From assembly GCA_041395385.1 (NCBI GenBank), contig JAWLAN010000009.1, positions 1 through 64,000 on the forward strand: a DNA stretch of 64,000 nucleotides, written 5' to 3'. How positions within the stretch are numbered: position 1 is the first letter of the stretch; the number at the start of each line of letters is the position of its first letter. This document shows positions 27,702 to 36,759 of the stretch, piece after piece. Both the position numbers and the translations under genes were made by a program. Under the pieces are notes generated by a model. The model worked only from the letters and a program-made list of their open reading frames with translations. It did not search any database and was not told the origin of the DNA. Origin of the DNA: JAJVHZ01 sp041395385 (lineage in GTDB: Bacteria; Pseudomonadota; Gammaproteobacteria; JAJPIJ01).

Positions 27702-28622
27702 ATGACGCTGGCAGGCACTACAGATGCAACCGTCAAGCCGGGTGCAGGTACCACAACTGCGGCGATGGCCGCGTTTGAACTTAGCATCGTGCTGCCGGCC
27801 CGCAACGAGGCGCAGTCGCTGCAGACGCTCGTGCCGCGCTTGAAGGCACAATACCCCGCGGCCGAGATCATCGTCGTCAATGACGGATCCACCGACGGCA
27901 CCGCAGAGGTGGCGGCCGACGGCGGGGCGCTCGTCGTGACTCACCCGTACCGCAAGGGCAACGGTGCGGCCATAAAGAGCGGTGCGCGAACAGCGCACGG
28001 AGATGTCATCGTGTTCATGGATGCCGACAGCCAGCACGCCCCGGAGGACGTAGGTCGGCTGGTAGCAAAGCTGAAGGAGGGTTACGAGATGGCAGTCGGC
28101 GCGCGCGACGCGGGCTCACAGGCCAGCTTCGGCCGTCGGGTGGCAAACGACTTCTATAGTCGCTTCGCGAGTTGGATGGTCAAGCACGAAGTCAAGGACC
28201 TGACATCGGGCTTCCGGGCGGTGAAGGCGGCTCGTTTCCGCGAGTTCCTGCACCTGTTGCCCAACGGCTTTTCCTACCCGACCACCAGCACCATGGCCTT
28301 CTTTCGCACCGGTTACTCGGTCGCATACGTGCCCATCAAGGCGGGCAAGCGGCTGGGAGACAGTCACATACGACCGATCCGGGACGGACTGAAGTTCGTC
28401 CTCATCATGTTCCGGATCTGCACGCTGTTCTCGCCCTTGCGCCTGTTCGGCCCCATCAGTATGGGCTTTTTCTCGATTGCGTCGGCATATTACGCATACA
28501 CCTATTTCACCTTGGGTCGATTCACGAACATGAGTGCGTTGCTCTACTCGACCAGCATCATCATCTTTCTCATCGGGCTGATTTCCGAACAGATCACGAT
28601 GCTGATCTACAAGCGCGACTGA
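27702..28622 (+). CDS. family 2 glycosyltransferase (dolichol-phosphate mannosyltransferase-like)
   Basis: 306 residues. A GT-A domain: FELSIVLPARNEAQSLQTLV, EIIVVNDGSTDGTAEVA, FMDADSQHAPED (the DxD metal site is DAD), KDLTSGFRAVKA. Two C-terminal membrane helices (about 235-260 and 270-295) follow. This type transfers a sugar from a nucleotide donor to undecaprenyl or polyprenyl phosphate at the inner face of the membrane. The first intact gene after the indel-rich block. The ATG at 27702 is used; the ATG at 27765 (MAAFELSIVLP) is equally possible because neither has a clear ribosome site. Confidence 0.85.
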   Translation: MTLAGTTDATVKPGAGTTTAAMAAFELSIVLPARNEAQSLQTLVPRLKAQYPAAEIIVVNDGSTDGTAEVAADGGALVVTHPYRKGNGAAIKSGARTAHGDVIVFMDADSQHAPEDVGRLVAKLKEGYEMAVGARDAGSQASFGRRVANDFYSRFASWMVKHEVKDLTSGFRAVKAARFREFLHLLPNGFSYPTTSTMAFFRTGYSVAYVPIKAGKRLGDSHIRPIRDGLKFVLIMFRICTLFSPLRLFGPISMGFFSIASAYYAYTYFTLGRFTNMSALLYSTSIIIFLIGLISEQITMLIYKRD

Positions 28623-28660
28623 GGTATGGAAGACGGCGCGCGCAGTCGCGAAGCGTTTCG

Positions 28661-29785
28661 ATGCGCATTCTCGACTGCCTGGCGGCGCGGTCATCGATCG
28701 TGATTCACGCAATAATCGGCACCAAGGCGCAGTTGATCAAGATGGCGCCTGTCCTGCGCGCCATCCGGGAACGGGGGGGCTCCTATCGCTATATTTCAAC
28801 CGGGCAGCACAGCGAGACCATGGATGACATACTGGCGGACTTCCAGTTGTCAGGCCCGGACTATAGGCTTTACAGCGGCCGGGACATCACCTCCGTTCCA
28901 GCGATGCTTGGATGGATGCTCCGGATAATAGGCCACGTAATCGCGAACCGGCGGCGCGTCTTTGCCGGCGATCGCGGAGGCATTGTGCTCGTGCATGGCG
29001 ACACGTTCTCGACAATACTCGGTGCGCTGATCGGCCGCATTGCCGGGCATCGCGTCGGTCACGTCGAATCGGGGCTGCGGTCGTTCAATATGTTTCATCC
29101 CTTCCCGGAGGAACTCACGCGCATGGCCACCATCCAGCTTTCGGATGTGCTGTTCTGCCCCGGCGAGAAGGCGATGACGAACGTTAAGGGCCAACGCGGC
29201 GTTAAGGTCAACACATATACAAATACATTGCGCGATTCCGTCGAATTTGCGTTGAATGGCCGAGAGACGGGCGAGGCCCAGCCGAGCCCGCCGAAGGAAC
29301 CGTATGCCATCGTGACGCTTCATCGCTTCGAGAACATCTTCTCAAGGGCGGCCCTGCAGCGCGTCGTGGACATCGTTCTGCACGCATCGCAGCAGCATAG
29401 GCTGCTATTCGTGCTTCACAAGCCCACCGAACGCAAGCTCCGGGAGTACGGGCTCTTAGATCGAATCTGCGGCAATCCGAACATCGAGTGTCGCCCGAGA
29501 TGCAGCTACTTTCCCTTCCTGCGACTGGTTGCGGGCGCGGAGTTCGTCATCAGCGACGGCGGCAGCAACCAGGAGGAGTGCGCCTACATGGGCAAGCCGA
29601 TCCTGCTGCTGAGGATGACGACAGAGCGCGAGGAGGGACTGGGCGCGAACTGCGTGATAAGTCGCTATGATATGAGAGTGATCGACGACTTTCTCGACAA
29701 TTACCGGAAGTTGCGCAAACCGTTACCGCCTCCGGATCGTTCCGCGTCGACAATCATTGCTGAGCATTGCCTGCCATATGCCTGA
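28661..29785 (+). CDS. UDP-N-acetylglucosamine 2-epimerase-like protein
   Basis: 374 residues with the two-domain GT-B-like fold of WecB/NeuC epimerases: IIGTKAQLIKMAPVLRAI, YISTGQHSETMDDIL, VHGDTFSTILGALIG, HVESGLRSFNMFHPFPEELTR and TERE near the end. Two motifs depart from the classical family: VTLHRFENI instead of VTGHRREN, and SDGGSNQEECAYMGKPILLLR where the usual text is DSGGIQEE. It probably makes an epimerised amino sugar donor (ManNAc-like) for the polysaccharide, but the substrate could differ. The frame upstream of the chosen ATG (28661) is shadow of the previous gene; it follows that gene by 38 bp. Confidence 0.8.
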   Translation: MRILDCLAARSSIVIHAIIGTKAQLIKMAPVLRAIRERGGSYRYISTGQHSETMDDILADFQLSGPDYRLYSGRDITSVPAMLGWMLRIIGHVIANRRRVFAGDRGGIVLVHGDTFSTILGALIGRIAGHRVGHVESGLRSFNMFHPFPEELTRMATIQLSDVLFCPGEKAMTNVKGQRGVKVNTYTNTLRDSVEFALNGRETGEAQPSPPKEPYAIVTLHRFENIFSRAALQRVVDIVLHASQQHRLLFVLHKPTERKLREYGLLDRICGNPNIECRPRCSYFPFLRLVAGAEFVISDGGSNQEECAYMGKPILLLRMTTEREEGLGANCVISRYDMRVIDDFLDNYRKLRKPLPPPDRSASTIIAEHCLPYA

Positions 29786-29826
29786 CTTTGCCGAGGAGGC
29801 GCGGTGATCAATCATAGGGTGGCAAC

Positions 29827-31140
29827 ATGAGCCGCCAGGGCTGGTTTCTGTTGAGCGTTGCCGCCATCGTTTTGTGCGCGCTGTTCCTCCGATGGGCTGC
29901 TGTTAACCAAACGGAGATCAACGGACCACTACGGAAGGATGCGGGCGACTACTATCGATACGCGTACAACCTGAAGCACTTTGGAGTCTTTTCGCGATCC
30001 GATGAAGGTTTTCAATCGGATCGGTCTCCTACGCCGGACGCACTGCGGCCACCTGGATATCCGGTATTCATCGCGGCGTTTCTTGATGACGGCAAGGACT
30101 TCTCATTCATGCCGCGTGTGCTTATGGCTCAGGCCCTGCTGGGAACGGCAACCGTGCTTGTTTACCTTCTGATATTCCGGTTATATCTGCAACCGGTGCT
30201 GGCGGTGGTGGCCGCAGGCTTCGCCGCGATTAGCCCGCATCTCATTAACTCCACCGTGTACGTATTGACGGAATGCTTGTTCACGTTTCTCCTTGGGTTG
30301 GGTCTGCTGGCGTTGATACTGGGCATGAAGAGAAGATCGCCGATTGTTATCTTGGGCGGAGGATTCGCCATCGCCGCCAGCCTTTTGACCAGAGGTACGA
30401 CCCTTTATCTCGTCCTATTCCTGCTGCCACTGTTCTTCATTCATTATGTATGTCCGCGGCAGCAGCGCGCTGTGGCGCTGGCCTCCCTTGTAGTTCCTAT
30501 AGTGCTTGCGCACGCGGCCTGGTCCTTCAGAAATCTGCATGCAATCGGAGAGTCCTCCGACCCCACGCTTACAGCGAACTTCCTGCAGCACGGGATGTAC
30601 ATCAACATGATGTACGAGGGGCGTCCGGAAACCTATGGCTACCCGTATCGGGTGGATCCGCTATCTGACGAGATGCAGGGAAAGCCCGGCCGTGTACTCG
30701 CCGAAATGGGGAAGCGATTCCTCGACGAGCCCGCCCGGTACGCTGCCTGGATTCTGGTCGGGAAGCCGATGCTTTTCCTGTCGTGGAACCTCACGGAAAG
30801 CGTGGGTGATGCCTTCGTTTATGCGCCGATCACAACGCCATACGGCTATAGCACGCCGTTCCTCATTACCCATGGCATATCCAAAGCGTTGCACGCCCCC
30901 ATGATGGGCTTGGCCATTGTGGCCATGATTGTAGTGCTCTGGCGCGCTGCGAAAGGCGAGGACGTCGGCGTAGCGCCGCTGGTTCTCTCCGCGGTGATGC
31001 TTTACTTCCTGATGTTGCACGCGCTCGGTTCACCTTTCCCGCGATACAGCATCCCGACGCGCCCCATTGCATACGGATTGGCGATGTTGCCGCTTCAGTG
31101 GCTATGGCTTTTGATCTCAGACCCGGTGAAGTCGCAGTGA
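29827..31140 (+). CDS. GT-C membrane glycosyltransferase (ArnT/PMT-like)
   Basis: 437 residues, about 11 membrane helices. After the first helix, the first periplasmic loop has acidic residues and LRKDAGDYYRYAYNLKHFGVF, then LRPPGYPVFIAAFL, typical of glycosyltransferase 39/ArnT-like enzymes that use polyprenyl-phosphate sugars on the periplasmic face. It may use the lipid-linked sugar made by the neighbouring GT2 enzymes; this is inference. It overlaps the next GT2 gene by 4 bp (GTGA), so translation is coupled. Confidence 0.78.
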   Translation: MSRQGWFLLSVAAIVLCALFLRWAAVNQTEINGPLRKDAGDYYRYAYNLKHFGVFSRSDEGFQSDRSPTPDALRPPGYPVFIAAFLDDGKDFSFMPRVLMAQALLGTATVLVYLLIFRLYLQPVLAVVAAGFAAISPHLINSTVYVLTECLFTFLLGLGLLALILGMKRRSPIVILGGGFAIAASLLTRGTTLYLVLFLLPLFFIHYVCPRQQRAVALASLVVPIVLAHAAWSFRNLHAIGESSDPTLTANFLQHGMYINMMYEGRPETYGYPYRVDPLSDEMQGKPGRVLAEMGKRFLDEPARYAAWILVGKPMLFLSWNLTESVGDAFVYAPITTPYGYSTPFLITHGISKALHAPMMGLAIVAMIVVLWRAAKGEDVGVAPLVLSAVMLYFLMLHALGSPFPRYSIPTRPIAYGLAMLPLQWLWLLISDPVKSQ

Positions 31141-32057
31141 CTCGCATAGTGATCCTGCTGCCATGTCTCAACGAGGCGGAAGCGTTACCCGTCCTGTTCT
31201 CGCAGATTCGCGAGCATGTCCCCGAAGCCGTCGTGCACGTATTCGACAACAATTCTCAGGATAATACGGCCGAGGTGGCGGCGACCCTGGGGGCCAAGGT
31301 GCACTCGGTTCTGGAGCGGGGAAAGGGGCGCGTGGTCAGCAGAATGTTCTCGGATGTGGATGCAGACGTGTTCGTGATGGTCGACGGCGATGGAACATAC
31401 GATTTGTCGAATGTCCGTCAGCACCTCACCAGAGTATTGGCGTCGAACATAGACATGTTGATGGGGAGTCGTATGGAAAGCTATGGGGAAAGCCAGTCAA
31501 GGCGTGGCCATGAGTTGGGGAACCGCCTCATTACGTGGCTGGTGGGAGCGCTGTTCAAGCGCCGCTTCAAGGATGTGCTCACCGGTTACCGGATGATGTC
31601 GCGCCGTTTTGTGAAGACCGCACCGGTCATGGCGGACGGGTTCGAGGTCGAAACGATGTTGACGGTGCACGCGCTCGAAATCCGCTGCCAGGTTGTCGAA
31701 GTTCCAATCCGCTACCTCAGCCGACCAAGGGGCTCCGCAAGCAAACTGAATACTCTAAGGGATGGGGCCCGCATCCTGCGAACTATCGGCTATCTGCTGA
31801 AGGAAGTGAGGCCACTCTATTTCTTTTCGCTGGCCGGGGCCGCATTCGGCATACTGTCTTTTGCGGTCGGCGTACCGGTAGTGACTGAGTTTTTTGAGAC
31901 CGGACTGGTCCCTCGGTTTCCGTCCGCGATACTCGCGGCGGCACTGATGCTGATCGCGGTAACGAGCTTCACGTGCGGCCTGATTCTTGATTCAGTCGCT
32001 GGGCAGCGCCGAGAGATGAAGCGACTTGCGTTCCTGGCGATTACTGATCCGGCATGA
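31137..32057 (+). CDS. family 2 glycosyltransferase with C-terminal membrane helices
   Basis: 306 residues from the GTG at 31137, which overlaps the preceding stop and has GGTGAA six bases upstream. A longer form from GTG 31098 or ATG 31104 would add up to 13 residues. GT-A motifs: RIVILLPCLNEAEALPVLF, VFDNNSQDNTAEVA, VMVDGDGTYDLSN (DxD) and DVLTGYRMMSRRFVK. Two membrane helices close the protein (LYFFSLAGAAFGILSFAVG and AILAAALMLIAVTSFTCGLI). A polyprenyl-phosphate glycosyltransferase is likely. Confidence 0.83.
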   Translation: MTRIVILLPCLNEAEALPVLFSQIREHVPEAVVHVFDNNSQDNTAEVAATLGAKVHSVLERGKGRVVSRMFSDVDADVFVMVDGDGTYDLSNVRQHLTRVLASNIDMLMGSRMESYGESQSRRGHELGNRLITWLVGALFKRRFKDVLTGYRMMSRRFVKTAPVMADGFEVETMLTVHALEIRCQVVEVPIRYLSRPRGSASKLNTLRDGARILRTIGYLLKEVRPLYFFSLAGAAFGILSFAVGVPVVTEFFETGLVPRFPSAILAAALMLIAVTSFTCGLILDSVAGQRREMKRLAFLAITDPA

Positions 32058-32068
32058 TCGCAGTGAAC

Positions 32069-32632
32069 TCATGCAGCATAACGGGTATCGCGGTTCCTGA
32101 GGTACGCACGCACCCTTGCCGGCGACTTCTGGATGCGACGCGAGTGACTCAGGATCGTCCGCATCAGCTCCTTCGCGTCCTTCGGCGGAATGCCGCGCTC
32201 GCAGGTGCGCCGCGCCGCCTTCTGCGGCGTGTAGCCCCACCGCGCCACGTACTCACCGACCCCGCGAATCGACAGCCGGATACCGAACTCACGCCGGATC
32301 AGTTCCCGGATCGCCGCCCGCGTCCACAGCGCGAACGGCAACGACAACTGATCCGGGCACTTGCCGCAAATCAGCTGCTGCGCGCGACGTTCCTCCGTCA
32401 TCGACATCGCTCGAAGGCTCCCCGGCGGACGCCCGCCCCGCGGCATGCCTTCCAGCATCCCGGGGGCCCCTCCCAGGCGCTTGAGCATCGTCGACACGTA
32501 CGAGCGGGTGTTACCGGTGATCTGCGCGACTTCGACGTCCGTCTCGCCTTGTTCTCGAAGCATCAGCCTGTGTCGACGCAACTCCAGGCGAACGTCCGTA
32601 CTTGCGCTTCGGCGATCAGGTTTCTTCGGCAT
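32069..32632 (-). mobile_element. truncated IS630-type transposase remnant
   Basis: 187 residues matching only the N-terminal half of IS630-family transposases: a helix-turn-helix (DVEVAQITGNTRSYVSTMLKRLGG) and the winged-helix linker LPFALWTRAAIRELIRREFG..LSIRGVGEYVARWGYTPQ. After KDAKELM the sequence no longer resembles the family, and the DDE catalytic domain is absent. The upstream 12 bp abut the GT2 gene. It is a decayed insertion lying between the two halves of the polysaccharide cluster; no terminal inverted repeats could be identified by eye. Confidence 0.75.
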
Positions 32633-33145
32633 GCCGCATCATCGAAGACCACCGATCCATTGTCCAGTAGCTACACGCCTGGTCGATAGATAACTGGCAA
32701 GCATGGCTGATCTCGTTCGTGGGACACCGACTCCAGGCCAAACAGAAGGGAGCAGCGGCACAGTCCCGGGCGAGTTGGCGCAGGATATGCGAGCGGTTCG
32801 CAGACCACGCGAGGCAGCCGGCGCCGATTGGCTTGTCGATCCCTGTTCCAAGGGAGTTCGCAGGCGAAATCGGCGTCGCGATACCGATGGCGTGGTGTTC
32901 TGTCAGGAGGGATCGCCAGTCGCGCTAAGCCGTAATTAGCTGCAAACGTATGTGCCATTCGCCTATGCCGCCGGGGGAGTCGATATCAACATGATGGCCG
33001 GAGACAATATTGGCCTGATCGGATCCGCAACGAAGGTTGAGGACACCATGAGTAGCTGTATGGAGGGTGGCATTCGTCGGGCTGCTCTGCGTGCACGATA
33101 TGGATTCAACCCTGAGTACCCGGGTTGCCCGCGGGCCTACCTACT
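32633..33145. other. 513-bp gene-free stretch between IS remnant and rfbF
   Basis: No recognisable gene. Short open frames at 32703-32939 and 32952-33149 on the + strand have no family I recognise and no ribosome sites. The stretch is probably leftover insertion-element or deleted-gene sequence, and it probably includes the promoter of the rfbF operon. Confidence 0.6.
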
Positions 33146-33916
33146 ATGAAAGCCGTAATTCTTGCCGGCGGCCTAGGTACGCGACTATCGGAGGAGACTC
33201 ACCTCAAGCCCAAGCCGATGATAGATGTCGGCGGCAGGCCAATACTTTGGCACATCATGAAATCGTACTCTGCGCATGGCGTGAACGACTTCATCATCTG
33301 TTGCGGCTACAGGGGATACGTGATCAAGGAGTACTTTGCGAACTATTTTCTGCACATGTCAGATGTGACCTTCGACATGTCGAGAAATGTAATGGAGGTG
33401 CACGAACAGAAAGCGGAGCCATGGCGTGTCACCCTGGTAGACACCGGCGAGGACACTTTGACAGGCGGGAGATTGAAGCGTGTCGCCCATTTTCTGAAGG
33501 ATGAAGAGGCGTTCTGCTTCACGTATGGTGACGGAGTGGCTGACATTGATTTCTCCGCGCAGATCGCGTTCCACAGGGCGCATGGGAAAATTGCGACGGT
33601 AACGGCCGTACAGCCGCCGGGGCGGTATGGCGCATTGAGACTGAGCGGTAACGCCGTGGTGGGATTCACGGAGAAGCCGAGGGGGGACGGAGGTTACATA
33701 AACGGAGGCTTCTTTGTGTTGTCTCCTGAATGCATGCGCTATATCCAAGGCGACGACACCAGCTGGGAAGGGGCTCCCTTGGTGGAGCTCGCCGCGGATG
33801 GGGAGCTGATAGCCTATGAGCATCGAGGCTTCTGGCAGGCCATGGACACCCTGCGCGACAAGAACATGCTCGAGGATCTCTGGCAGTCCGGCAGTGCGCC
33901 ATGGAAGGTCTGGTAA
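33146..33916 (+). CDS. rfbF: glucose-1-phosphate cytidylyltransferase
   Basis: 256 residues; converts CTP plus alpha-D-glucose-1-phosphate to CDP-glucose, the first step of CDP-deoxyhexose synthesis. It starts MKAVILAGGLGTRLSEETHLKPKPM, with the nucleotidyltransferase motif and activating Lys. Further markers: GGRPILWHIMKSYSAHG, FCFTYGDGVADID (metal Asp) and GGYINGGFFVLSPE. The ATG at 33146 gives the usual N-terminus; seven upstream codons are ignored. It is followed by rfbG with a TAATG overlap. Confidence 0.95.
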   Translation: MKAVILAGGLGTRLSEETHLKPKPMIDVGGRPILWHIMKSYSAHGVNDFIICCGYRGYVIKEYFANYFLHMSDVTFDMSRNVMEVHEQKAEPWRVTLVDTGEDTLTGGRLKRVAHFLKDEEAFCFTYGDGVADIDFSAQIAFHRAHGKIATVTAVQPPGRYGALRLSGNAVVGFTEKPRGDGGYINGGFFVLSPECMRYIQGDDTSWEGAPLVELAADGELIAYEHRGFWQAMDTLRDKNMLEDLWQSGSAPWKVW

Positions 33917-34977
33917 TGACGCCGGACGGCTGCTTCTGGCGGGGCAGACGCGTACTGTTGACCGGTCACACCGGATTCAAAGGCGGTTGGCTGGCGCGCT
34001 GGCTCTGGCGGTTGGGGGCCAACGTTACGGGAATCGCATTGCCGCCCGCGGGAGGTCCGAGCCTGTATGAGTTGGCGCGGGTGGGGCAGTGGATGGACAG
34101 CCAGTACTGCGACCTCCGAGATTTCGAAGACTTGGCCAGCCGCGTCTCGCTTGCTTCGCCTGATATTGTCTTTCACCTTGCCGCTCAGCCGCTGGTCCGG
34201 CGGAGCTATCGCGATCCACTAGTCACCTTCGCGACAAACGTGATGGGTACGGCTCATCTGCTCGACGCCCTGCGGCGGATTGATTCCCCCAAGGTCGCAA
34301 TCGTCGTGTCGACTGACAAGGTTTACGCTGGCGCGGAGTGGCCTTACTACCCTTATCGCGAGACCGATCCATTGGGTGGCCACGACCCGTACAGCGCCAG
34401 CAAAGCGGCGAGCGAGATCATTGCGGGAAGCTATTCGAAAGCGTTTCTGCGGGACCGTGGTTTGGCCGTCGGAACGGCAAGAGCCGGAAACGTGATTGGT
34501 GGTGGCGACTGGTCTGAGGACAGACTGATACCCGATGCAGTACGTGCCTGGCAGTCCGGGGTTCCACTTCGGCTTCGGAATCCGCATGCCGTGAGACCGT
34601 GGCAGCATGTGCTCGAGCCACTGGCCGCCTACTTGGTTCTTGCAGAGAGATTGCACCAAATGCCGGACAAGGCAGGAGCCTACAACTTCGGACCGGACGG
34701 ACATGAGGTCGCCACCGTTGAGGACATCGCGCATCTGGCAAGTACTGCGTACGGAGAGGGGGAAGTCATATCTCAGCAGGTATCAGATGGCCCGCATGAG
34801 GAAGGTTGGTTGGCGCTGGAGACCGCGAAGGCCCGGGCCGAACTGGGCGTCAGGCCACGATGGCGGTTGCACGCTGCGGTCGAGAAGACCATGCACTGGT
34901 ACCGGGAGTGGAAGAACGGGGCCGACGCCCGATCGCTCTGCGATGCCGACATTGACGACTTCGAGTCGACAAAGTGA
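33916..34977 (+). CDS. rfbG: CDP-glucose 4,6-dehydratase
   Basis: A 353-residue extended SDR making CDP-4-dehydro-6-deoxy-D-glucose. NAD-binding VLLTGHTGFKGGWLARWLW; active-site STDKVY and YSASKAASE (Tyr-x3-Lys); substrate loop HAVRPWQHVLEPL. The start ATG at 33916 overlaps the rfbF stop and has GGAAGG seven bases upstream, so it is preferred over ATG 33901. It feeds the epimerase and methyltransferase genes that follow. Confidence 0.95.
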   Translation: MTPDGCFWRGRRVLLTGHTGFKGGWLARWLWRLGANVTGIALPPAGGPSLYELARVGQWMDSQYCDLRDFEDLASRVSLASPDIVFHLAAQPLVRRSYRDPLVTFATNVMGTAHLLDALRRIDSPKVAIVVSTDKVYAGAEWPYYPYRETDPLGGHDPYSASKAASEIIAGSYSKAFLRDRGLAVGTARAGNVIGGGDWSEDRLIPDAVRAWQSGVPLRLRNPHAVRPWQHVLEPLAAYLVLAERLHQMPDKAGAYNFGPDGHEVATVEDIAHLASTAYGEGEVISQQVSDGPHEEGWLALETAKARAELGVRPRWRLHAAVEKTMHWYREWKNGADARSLCDADIDDFESTK

Positions 34978-35534
34978 ATCGGTTCGAAATCCACGACACG
35001 GCGTTACGAGGACTCCGTATAATCGAACGGAGACGAGTTCTCGACGAACGAGGATTTCTGTCGCGTCTGTTCTGCGCAGATGAACTAGCCGCGGCTGGTT
35101 GGTGTGGCCCAGTTGCCCAGATCAACCATACGTATACGGTACGGCGCGGAACTGTTCGCGGCTTGCATTTTCAATCGCCGCCACATGCCGAGGTCAAAAT
35201 CGTGAGTTGCCTGGCCGGCGAGGTATGGGACGTGGCCGTGGACATTCGCCGGGGGTCGCCGACTTTCCTGCGTTGGCACGCCGAGCATTTATCGGCCGAG
35301 AATCTACGCGCACTGCTCATCCCGCAGGGTTTCGCCCACGGTTATCAAGCACTCTCGGCGGACTGCCAGCTGATCTATGTTCATAGCGCGCCCTACAGCC
35401 AAGTCGCTCAAGGAGCTCTCAATCCAACGGATCCCCGGCTCGGCATACCGTGGCCGTTGGATATCACGGTTATTTCTGAGCGAGACCGTTCGCATACATT
35501 TCTGACTCCCGCCGATCAAGGAGTCGCCGAATGA
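34974..35534 (+). CDS. nucleotide-sugar 3,5-epimerase (RmlC-like cupin)
   Basis: A 186-residue RmlC-family epimerase, although the context points to a CDP- rather than dTDP-linked 4-keto sugar. The cupin motifs are GTVRGLHFQSPPHAEVKIVSCL (catalytic His region), DVAVDIRRGSPTF and IPQGFAHGYQAL. GTG start at 34974 overlaps the rfbG stop by 4 bp, and the gene overlaps the next by 4 bp. Whether it inverts C3, C5 or both cannot be told. Confidence 0.85.
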   Translation: MNRFEIHDTALRGLRIIERRRVLDERGFLSRLFCADELAAAGWCGPVAQINHTYTVRRGTVRGLHFQSPPHAEVKIVSCLAGEVWDVAVDIRRGSPTFLRWHAEHLSAENLRALLIPQGFAHGYQALSADCQLIYVHSAPYSQVAQGALNPTDPRLGIPWPLDITVISERDRSHTFLTPADQGVAE

Positions 35535-36759
35535 AATGCCGGCATTGTGGATCCGAATTGGATCTCACGTTCGTCGATCTGGGGAGTGCTCCGCCCTCCA
35601 ACGCATACCTGACGGACGACACCCTTTGCGCGCCGGAAACGTGGTTCCCTCTGAAGGTCATGGTATGCACGAGCTGCTGGTTGGTTCAGACCCTCGACTA
35701 CACCCATCGTGCGCAGCTTTTCCCGCCTGATTACGCGTATTTCAGTTCGATCTCGTCCTCTTGGCTTCGCCACGCTGAAGATTATGTGGAAATGGCTGTG
35801 CGGCGATTCGGATTGACCGCACGGTCGCTAGTGGTTGAGGAGTCGCGTCGAACGACGGTTATCTGCTCCAGTTCGTCAAGGCACGGGGCATTCCGTGTGT
35901 CGGAATCGAGCCGACAGCCAGTACCGCGCAAGCCGCTCGTGACAAGGGACTCGATGTCGTTGAAGACTTTTTTGGAGAGGAGTTGGCTCGGCGCATGGTC
36001 AAGGACGGCATTGATGCGGATCTGATCATTGCCAATAACGTGCTCGCGCACGTTCCACACATCAATGACTTCGTTTCCGCGATTGCGACGTTGTTGAAAA
36101 GCTCCGGTGTAGCCACGATCGAGTTCCCTCATCTTCTTCCGCTGGTGAAGGATAATCAGTTCGACACGATATATCATGAACACTTTTCCTATCTGTCCTT
36201 CACTGCGGCAAGCCGAATTCTGAAACAAGGCGGACTGACGGCGTTTGACGTTGAAGAACTGCCCACGCACGGCGGCAGCTTGCGTGTCTATGTGCGGCGC
36301 ACGGATACCGGCACTCGGAAGGTGCATGACAGTGTAGGTGAGATGATCGCAAGAGAGAGAGTCGCCGGCGTCGAAACCGTGTCCTTTTACCGCGGCTTTC
36401 AGAAACGGGTGAGCCAAGTAAAAAACGAGTTCCTGGCTTTCCTCCTGAAGGCGAGGATGGATAGCAAGCTTGTTGCCGCATATGGCGCCGCGGCGAAAGG
36501 CAATACACTGATGAACTATGCCGGCGTTCGGCCGGACCTGGTGAAGTTTGTGGTGGATCGCAGCCCGGCCAAGCAGGGAAAGTTCATGCCTGGAAGCCGC
36601 ATTCCAATTGTCGATGAACTGCACTTGCAGGCAGCCAGGCCAGACTTCATCGTGATTCTGCCTTGGAATCTCAAAGAGGAGCTCTGTCGTCAGCTGGCGT
36701 CTGTTCGGGAATGGGGTGGGAAGCTCGTGACTGTGATACCTGGCCTTGAGATCCAATGA
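35531..36759 (+). pseudogene. sugar C-methyltransferase (TylCIII/NovU type), one frameshift
   Basis: An N-terminal zinc-binding domain (MKCRHCGSELDLTFVDLG, then MVCTSCWLVQ), a SAM-binding core and a C-terminal Methyltransf_14 domain, the layout of NDP-4-keto-6-deoxyhexose C-3/C-5 methyltransferases. In the first frame the protein runs off at 36025 after LVVE. Removing two bases (a GA repeat) near 35838-35843 restores the SAM motif VEVASNDGYLLQF and joins to LDVVEDFFGEELARRMVKDGI, giving about 409 residues. All the rest, to 36759, is intact (NNVLAHVPHINDF, FPHLLPLVKDNQFDTIYHEH). It therefore encodes one gene with a 2-bp insertion, or a consensus error. It overlaps its neighbours by 4 bp at both ends. 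Confidence 0.85.

Noticed and set aside
32703..33149. Two small + strand open frames between the IS remnant and rfbF
   Set aside because: Neither has a family match, ribosome site or codon bias comparable to neighbours; treated as non-coding remnant.
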